Assembly: GCA_006226375.1 (NCBI GenBank)
Contig: SBHC01000077.1
Location: 62,001 to 126,000, forward strand
Source of the DNA: Deltaproteobacteria bacterium
GTDB lineage: Bacteria > Myxococcota_C > UBA6777
DNA: 64,000 nt
Direction of reading: 5' to 3'
A model generated the notes under the pieces. That model was not told the origin of the DNA. It did not search any database and saw only the letters and a list, made by a program, of their open reading frames with translations. Of the stretch, positions 59,849-64,000 are shown piece by piece (within the stretch, counting starts at the first letter, position 1; each line of letters begins with the position of its first letter). The translations under genes were made by a program, and so were the position numbers.

Positions 59849-61018
59849 ATGAAAGTCTCGTTGATTTTTGGAACCCGTCCCGAAGCCGTAAAGCTCGCTC
59901 CTCTGGTGGTTGCGATGCGTGAACATCCCGAGCTTACCTGCAGTGTGTGCGTGACTTCGCAACACCGCGAGATGCTGACCCAGATTCTCGACACCTTCGG
60001 TATTGTACCGGACGCTGATCTCGATGTGATGCAGCCCAACCAGACCTTACCTCGCCTGACCGCCCGCGTCTTGGAGAAAGTTGACGCGTATTTGGAAGAG
60101 GAAAAGCCCGACCTGGTCATCGTGCAAGGAGATACAACGACCGTTTTGGCCACGGTCTTAGCAGCTTTTTACCAGCGCATTCCTGTAGGACATGTGGAAG
60201 CGGGTATGCGGTCGTGGGATCTGATGGCTCCCTGGCCTGAAGAAGCCAACCGGGTGATGGTGGCTCCCTTGGTCACCCTGCATTTTGTTCCCATCGCTTC
60301 CAACCGAGACCATCTGTTGAAAGAGAACATACCAGACCGTTGGATCTACGTGACTGGAAACCCCGTGATCGATGCTCTTATGCTCACGGTCGAAAAGGTC
60401 AAAAAGAAGCCGCCCACCATCCCGAACCTGGATCCTGCTGTGATGGAGGACGATGGAAAGCGTTTGGTTCTTATCACTGGCCATCGCCGGGAGAGTTTTG
60501 GGCCTGGGTTTGAGTCCATCTGCAAAGCGATCGCGGCGCTCGCTGACCGCTTCCAAGACACTCACTTTGTCTATCCTGTTCACCTGAATCCCAACGTTCA
60601 GGAGCCTGTGGATCGGATTCTGCGAGCCAACGAAGAAGGCACAGCGCGAACCAACCTTCATTTGATTCCACCACTGTCTTACATGCCCTTTGTGGCTCTG
60701 CTCCATCGTGCGGATATTGTGCTGACGGACTCGGGCGGCGTGCAAGAAGAGTCTGCCTGTTTGGGCAAGCCAACCCTCGTGATGCGCGACACGACCGAGC
60801 GACCTGAGGCTGTGGCCTCTGGCACGGTCAAGTTGGTGGGGAACCGGTACAACTCCATCGTGGACAGCGTGACCCAGTTGTTGGTTCATGACGATGTGTT
60901 TGAGCAGATGGCCCAGCCTTTCTCCATGTACGCAGAAGGCCAGTCAACCCAGCGGATTGTTGAGGCGTGCTTGGAGTGGGGGCGAGAGGCTGGCTTGATC
61001 ACAGGAGACGAAGGTTAA
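59849..61018 (+). CDS. wecB: UDP-N-acetylglucosamine 2-epimerase (non-hydrolysing)
   Basis: A 389-residue GT-B-fold enzyme that converts UDP-GlcNAc to UDP-ManNAc, a precursor for surface polysaccharides. Motifs are LIFGTRPEAVKLAPL, VIVQGDTTTVLA, VGHVEAGMRSWD, VTGNPVIDAL, TGHRRESFG, VLTDSGGVQEES and MRDTTERPEA; all key active-site blocks are present. ATG at 59849 is preferred over ATG at 59843, because AGGGAG (59836-59841) is then seven bases away. It is divergent from the export operon and presumably supplies its sugar. It is convergent with the RND gene, 18 bp apart. Confidence 0.93.
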   Translation: MKVSLIFGTRPEAVKLAPLVVAMREHPELTCSVCVTSQHREMLTQILDTFGIVPDADLDVMQPNQTLPRLTARVLEKVDAYLEEEKPDLVIVQGDTTTVLATVLAAFYQRIPVGHVEAGMRSWDLMAPWPEEANRVMVAPLVTLHFVPIASNRDHLLKENIPDRWIYVTGNPVIDALMLTVEKVKKKPPTIPNLDPAVMEDDGKRLVLITGHRRESFGPGFESICKAIAALADRFQDTHFVYPVHLNPNVQEPVDRILRANEEGTARTNLHLIPPLSYMPFVALLHRADIVLTDSGGVQEESACLGKPTLVMRDTTERPEAVASGTVKLVGNRYNSIVDSVTQLLVHDDVFEQMAQPFSMYAEGQSTQRIVEACLEWGREAGLITGDEG

Positions 61019-61036
61019 ACAGGGCGCGGGCGCACT

Positions 61037-64000
61037 CTAACTTTCAGAGGGTTGTTGTAGCTGGCGTTGCTCCCGGTCACCGACCAAGACAACATACAGG
61101 CAAGGCACCACCACCAAGGTCAGCAGGGTGGAAGAGAGAAGGCCAAAGATCAAAACGGCTGCCATTGGAGTCCACATCGCACCTCCTGTCAAGAACAAGG
61201 GGACAAGGCCGCCGATGGTTGTCGTTGTGGTTAACAGAATGGGCCGCATTCTTCGGAGACCGGCTTCCTGGAGTGCGGTGACGTAGTCGCTTCCTTCTCG
61301 CAGTCGAACCTGAACATAATCGAGCAGGATGAGCGCGTTGTTCACGACCACTCCACACAAACTGACGATCCCCAAGAAGGCCATGAATCCGAAGGCGTTG
61401 CCCGTGAGGAATAGCCCGAGGATTGCACCAATCAATGAGAGCGGGAAGGTTGTGAGTATCACAGCAGTGTGGCGGAAGGAGTTGAACTGGATGACCAGGA
61501 GCATCAGCAGCAACAAGATTCCAAGAATCATAGCGTTCCCAAGGTCCTTAAATCCTTCAGAACGTTTCTCTTCGGAGCCACCAGCCTCCACTCGATATCC
61601 CACGGGAATGTCCATGGTCTTGAGGAAGGGGCGCATCTGATTCAACACGCTGGAGGCGAGAACTCCATCGATCTGACTCGACACCACCACATAGCGTTGG
61701 TTGTTCCGTCGGTCGATTCTCGCTTCGTCCCACCGGGGGTTGATCTCTGCGATGGCGAGGAGGGTTGCATTCGCTGTCGTTCGCTCGGCGCTGATGGGAA
61801 TGGCTGCGTTTTGAATCACGCCCAGGTGCGATTGCATCAACCGGATGCCCCGAAGGACAATCGGTATATCGTAGTCCCCATCAATCAGAGAGCCAGCGTT
61901 GTAACCTTCCAGCCAGGTGCGCAACATCTTGGCAACCGTCAAGTTATCGAGACCGACCAATGACGCTCTGTAATCCGACACATCAATGTCCATGTTGAGG
62001 ACTTTGTAGCCGGCAGTGTCTGTGATGTCATAGGTCCCACGAATGTCTCGAAGCTTTGCCTTGAGCTTGCCAGCGAGCGCTCGAAGGACCTGGAGATCTT
62101 CCCCGTAAACGCGAAGCTGTACTGGGGTTCCTGTGCTGGGTCCTCGTTGAAACTCTTTGACGGTCACCCTTGCGACGGCGATGGTCTTATCAAACTGCTT
62201 TTGTAACTTCGCCGCGAGTCGTGGTGTTGCCTTTGCGCTGGAGGTTCGAATCACCAGTTGAGCGTAGTTGGAACTTCGCGCTTCCGGCGAGATCCCTCCA
62301 TCAAACCGGGGCGAACCTTGTCCGACGAACGATGCGTAGTATCGGATGTCTTTCTCTTTTTTGAGCTGGGCTTCGATCCGGCGAATCACCTTGTTTGTGC
62401 TTTGGAACGCGTACCCTTCTGGCAGCCACACATCGACAACAAACATGTCGCGTTCCGCTTTGGGGAAGAACTCTTTCCCAATCACAACAAAGCCAACCAG
62501 CGTGACAAGGAAGGCGATGCCAACAACTGTGAGGGTGCTTTTGGGGTTGCGCAGCGAGCCAGCCAGGAAGCTTTGGTACATGGAGGCCCATCGACCTTGA
62601 GACGAATCTGCCCCGACTTCAGACGGCTTCACCTTTAAGAGGTAATAGCTCATCAAAGGTGTGATCGCCATGGCTACCAAAAACGACGACACCAGCACGA
62701 TTCCGACGACCACGGGAATGGAGCGGATGAAGTCTCCCGAGATGCTTGGCATTAACCCAAGCGGGAAGAACACTGCAACCGTGGTTAAGGTTGACATCAA
62801 CACGGGGGTCGCTATCTCCGAAGCTCCTCGCCAGGATGCTTCAAAACTACCTAGTCCTTCTTGGAGCTTCGCGTAGATGTTGTCGGTGATGACGATCGCG
62901 TTGTCGACGAGCATCCCCAGCGCAATGATTAATCCTGCGATGGAGATCTGTTGGATGTCCCACTTGATCCAGTTCATCACAGTGAAGGCGAGCAAGATGG
63001 AGAGGGGAATGGCTGTGGCCATAATTAAGCCAGAACGAACTCCCATAAATAGCATCGCTACGACCAATACAATGCAGATGGCCTGGAACAAGTTGGACAT
63101 GAAGTTCAAAATGCTTGTTTGAACAAGAGTCGGCTGGTCGGAGACCTTGGCTATCTGGAGGGTTCGAGGGAGGGCGGAGCGCATCTCTTTCAGGGCTTTC
63201 TCGACCTGTTTTCCCATCTTGATCACGTTTTGGCGTTCCCGCATCTCCACCGTGATGACCAAAGCACGTTGTCCGTTGTATCGGATGATGGCTTTGGGAT
63301 CTTTGTAGGTTCTCTCCACTCGAAATACATCTTGAACGCGTACCACTTGGCCCGTTTTGGCGTTCCGGCTTAGCACAATTTTCTTCAACTGCTCAACGGT
63401 GGAGATACGACCTGAGGTCTGCAACTTTACCTGCAGCTGTCCCGGTAATAGCTCGGCTCCAGGGTACAGAACGTTCTTGGATTGCAACGTTCCAGAGACC
63501 TTCCAAAAGTTGGGGATGTTGGAAGACGTTAACTGACGCCTGGCGTAGAGATAGATAACCTGCTCCTGCGTCCCGACGATGTCGACTTTTCCCACGGAGC
63601 TGATTCGCTTTAACTCGTCTCGGATCTGCTTGCTGTAGTCTTCCAGTTGACGATAGCTAAAGCCTTTCCCATACACCGCGAGCATCATCGCCGCTGTATC
63701 GGAGTAGGTGTCGTTGACGTGAGGTCCTTGGATGCCGCTGGGAAGCTGTTGTTTCACCTCTTCCACTTTGTTGCGTAGCTTGTCCCAGCTTGTCTGTGTT
63801 GGAGTGCCGTACACCAACTGCACGGTGATAATGCTAACACCTGGCTTGCTCTTTGAGGTGACCGTCTCCACCCCTTCAATTTCAGAGAAGCTATGCTCTA
63901 GCTTTTTGGTCACAAGTGTCTCGACATCAAGGGCAGAAGCACCCGGATAATACGTGATAACTTGCGCGACAGGGACCGGGATCTGAGGCATGTCTCGTTT
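61037..64000 (-). CDS. RND-family efflux permease (partial, 5' end beyond the window)
   Basis: Reads 988 codons including the stop and continues past the right edge in the same frame (Lys-Arg-Asp precede the first internal Met). The first transmembrane helix and about 40 residues are missing from the window. Family signs are YYPGASALDVETLVTKKLE near the N terminus, LGMLVDNAIVITDNIY in TM4 with Asp-Asn in place of the Asp-Asp of AcrB, two porter domains, the loop GKEFFPKAERDMFVVDVWLPEG, and the C-terminal helices (GIVSLCGVVVNNALILLDYV; RMRPILLTTTTTIGGLVPL). It works as the inner-membrane pump of a tripartite drug or lipid efflux system. The adaptor gene probably lies upstream, off the window. 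Confidence 0.92.
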   Translation of the reverse strand, partial: KRDMPQIPVPVAQVITYYPGASALDVETLVTKKLEHSFSEIEGVETVTSKSKPGVSIITVQLVYGTPTQTSWDKLRNKVEEVKQQLPSGIQGPHVNDTYSDTAAMMLAVYGKGFSYRQLEDYSKQIRDELKRISSVGKVDIVGTQEQVIYLYARRQLTSSNIPNFWKVSGTLQSKNVLYPGAELLPGQLQVKLQTSGRISTVEQLKKIVLSRNAKTGQVVRVQDVFRVERTYKDPKAIIRYNGQRALVITVEMRERQNVIKMGKQVEKALKEMRSALPRTLQIAKVSDQPTLVQTSILNFMSNLFQAICIVLVVAMLFMGVRSGLIMATAIPLSILLAFTVMNWIKWDIQQISIAGLIIALGMLVDNAIVITDNIYAKLQEGLGSFEASWRGASEIATPVLMSTLTTVAVFFPLGLMPSISGDFIRSIPVVVGIVLVSSFLVAMAITPLMSYYLLKVKPSEVGADSSQGRWASMYQSFLAGSLRNPKSTLTVVGIAFLVTLVGFVVIGKEFFPKAERDMFVVDVWLPEGYAFQSTNKVIRRIEAQLKKEKDIRYYASFVGQGSPRFDGGISPEARSSNYAQLVIRTSSAKATPRLAAKLQKQFDKTIAVARVTVKEFQRGPSTGTPVQLRVYGEDLQVLRALAGKLKAKLRDIRGTYDITDTAGYKVLNMDIDVSDYRASLVGLDNLTVAKMLRTWLEGYNAGSLIDGDYDIPIVLRGIRLMQSHLGVIQNAAIPISAERTTANATLLAIAEINPRWDEARIDRRNNQRYVVVSSQIDGVLASSVLNQMRPFLKTMDIPVGYRVEAGGSEEKRSEGFKDLGNAMILGILLLLMLLVIQFNSFRHTAVILTTFPLSLIGAILGLFLTGNAFGFMAFLGIVSLCGVVVNNALILLDYVQVRLREGSDYVTALQEAGLRRMRPILLTTTTTIGGLVPLFLTGGAMWTPMAAVLIFGLLSSTLLTLVVVPCLYVVLVGDREQRQLQQPSES

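Noticed and set aside
62243-62252. GGTTCGAATC, resembling the T-loop of a tRNA
   Set aside because: It lies inside the RND permease coding sequence and no acceptor, D or anticodon stem can be drawn around it.
61037-63991. RND permease as a complete gene starting at an internal Met
   Set aside because: The first transmembrane helix is missing and the frame stays open to the window edge, so the gene is cut by the window rather than starting there.

Overview
The window looks like chromosomal DNA of a Gram-negative, aerobic-capable, predatory or gliding-type bacterium of the Myxococcota (the former Deltaproteobacteria). The evidence is indirect. There is a large Hanks-type kinase fused to an ATPase and TPRs, a pseudokinase with a long Pro-rich linker, a lipoprotein with five MopE-type 'CDGxDNxCDG' metal-binding repeats, a SUMF1-type protein, many large lipoproteins, and a mevalonate-pathway gene (diphosphomevalonate decarboxylase). 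Base composition is moderate and fairly even. No insertion sequence, phage, CRISPR array, rRNA or tRNA was recognised, so most of it reads as core or slowly changing accessory chromosome.

Layout. 1-10.4 kb: ribosomal protein bTHX, an outer-membrane barrel protein behind a CRP-type palindrome, a 1047-residue orphan lipoprotein, an M50 site-2 protease, a trigger-factor-like chaperone without the ribosome-binding domain, a HAD phosphatase, a membrane-anchored glycerophosphodiesterase and a CbiX-type chelatase. 10.4-23.5 kb: M20 peptidase, kinase-ATPase-TPR regulator, TMTC-like membrane protein, release factor 3 overlapping a basic SUMF1-domain protein, a TPMT-type methyltransferase, a decayed sulfatase and the MopE-repeat lipoprotein. 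23.6-34.3 kb: a minus-strand run of two phospholipase D-like proteins with starch-binding (CBM20) tails, two endonuclease/exonuclease/phosphatase (EEP) proteins and an LTA-synthase-like membrane phosphotransferase, close enough to be one operon, followed by an orphan condensation/acyltransferase-type protein.

34.5-42.5 kb: orphan DNA methyltransferase, a GspF/PilC-like membrane protein with an N-terminal zinc ribbon, HNH nuclease, beta-propeller lipoprotein, RidA, a GH113-like lipoprotein and a DUF72 protein. 42.5-47.9 kb: a minus-strand signalling module of a receiver-HATPase with a destroyed phosphorylation site, a pseudokinase, and a HEAT-like membrane-anchored protein. 48-52.3 kb: DUF4234 protein, mvaD, and cydAB (bd-type quinol oxidase). 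52.7-61 kb: a polysaccharide export locus (Wza-like, degenerate BY-kinase-like ATPase, lipoprotein, Wzx-like flippase, GT4 glycosyltransferase, Wzz-like co-polymerase) divergent from wecB. 61-64 kb: an RND efflux permease that runs off the right edge.

The two best candidates for undescribed biology are the five-gene phosphoester cassette (23979-32542), in which two enzymes carry starch/glycogen-binding modules yet lack Sec signals, and the receiver/pseudokinase/HEAT module (42479-47856), in which both expected phosphotransfer sites are visibly lost. All product calls come from reading motifs by eye; no database search was possible.
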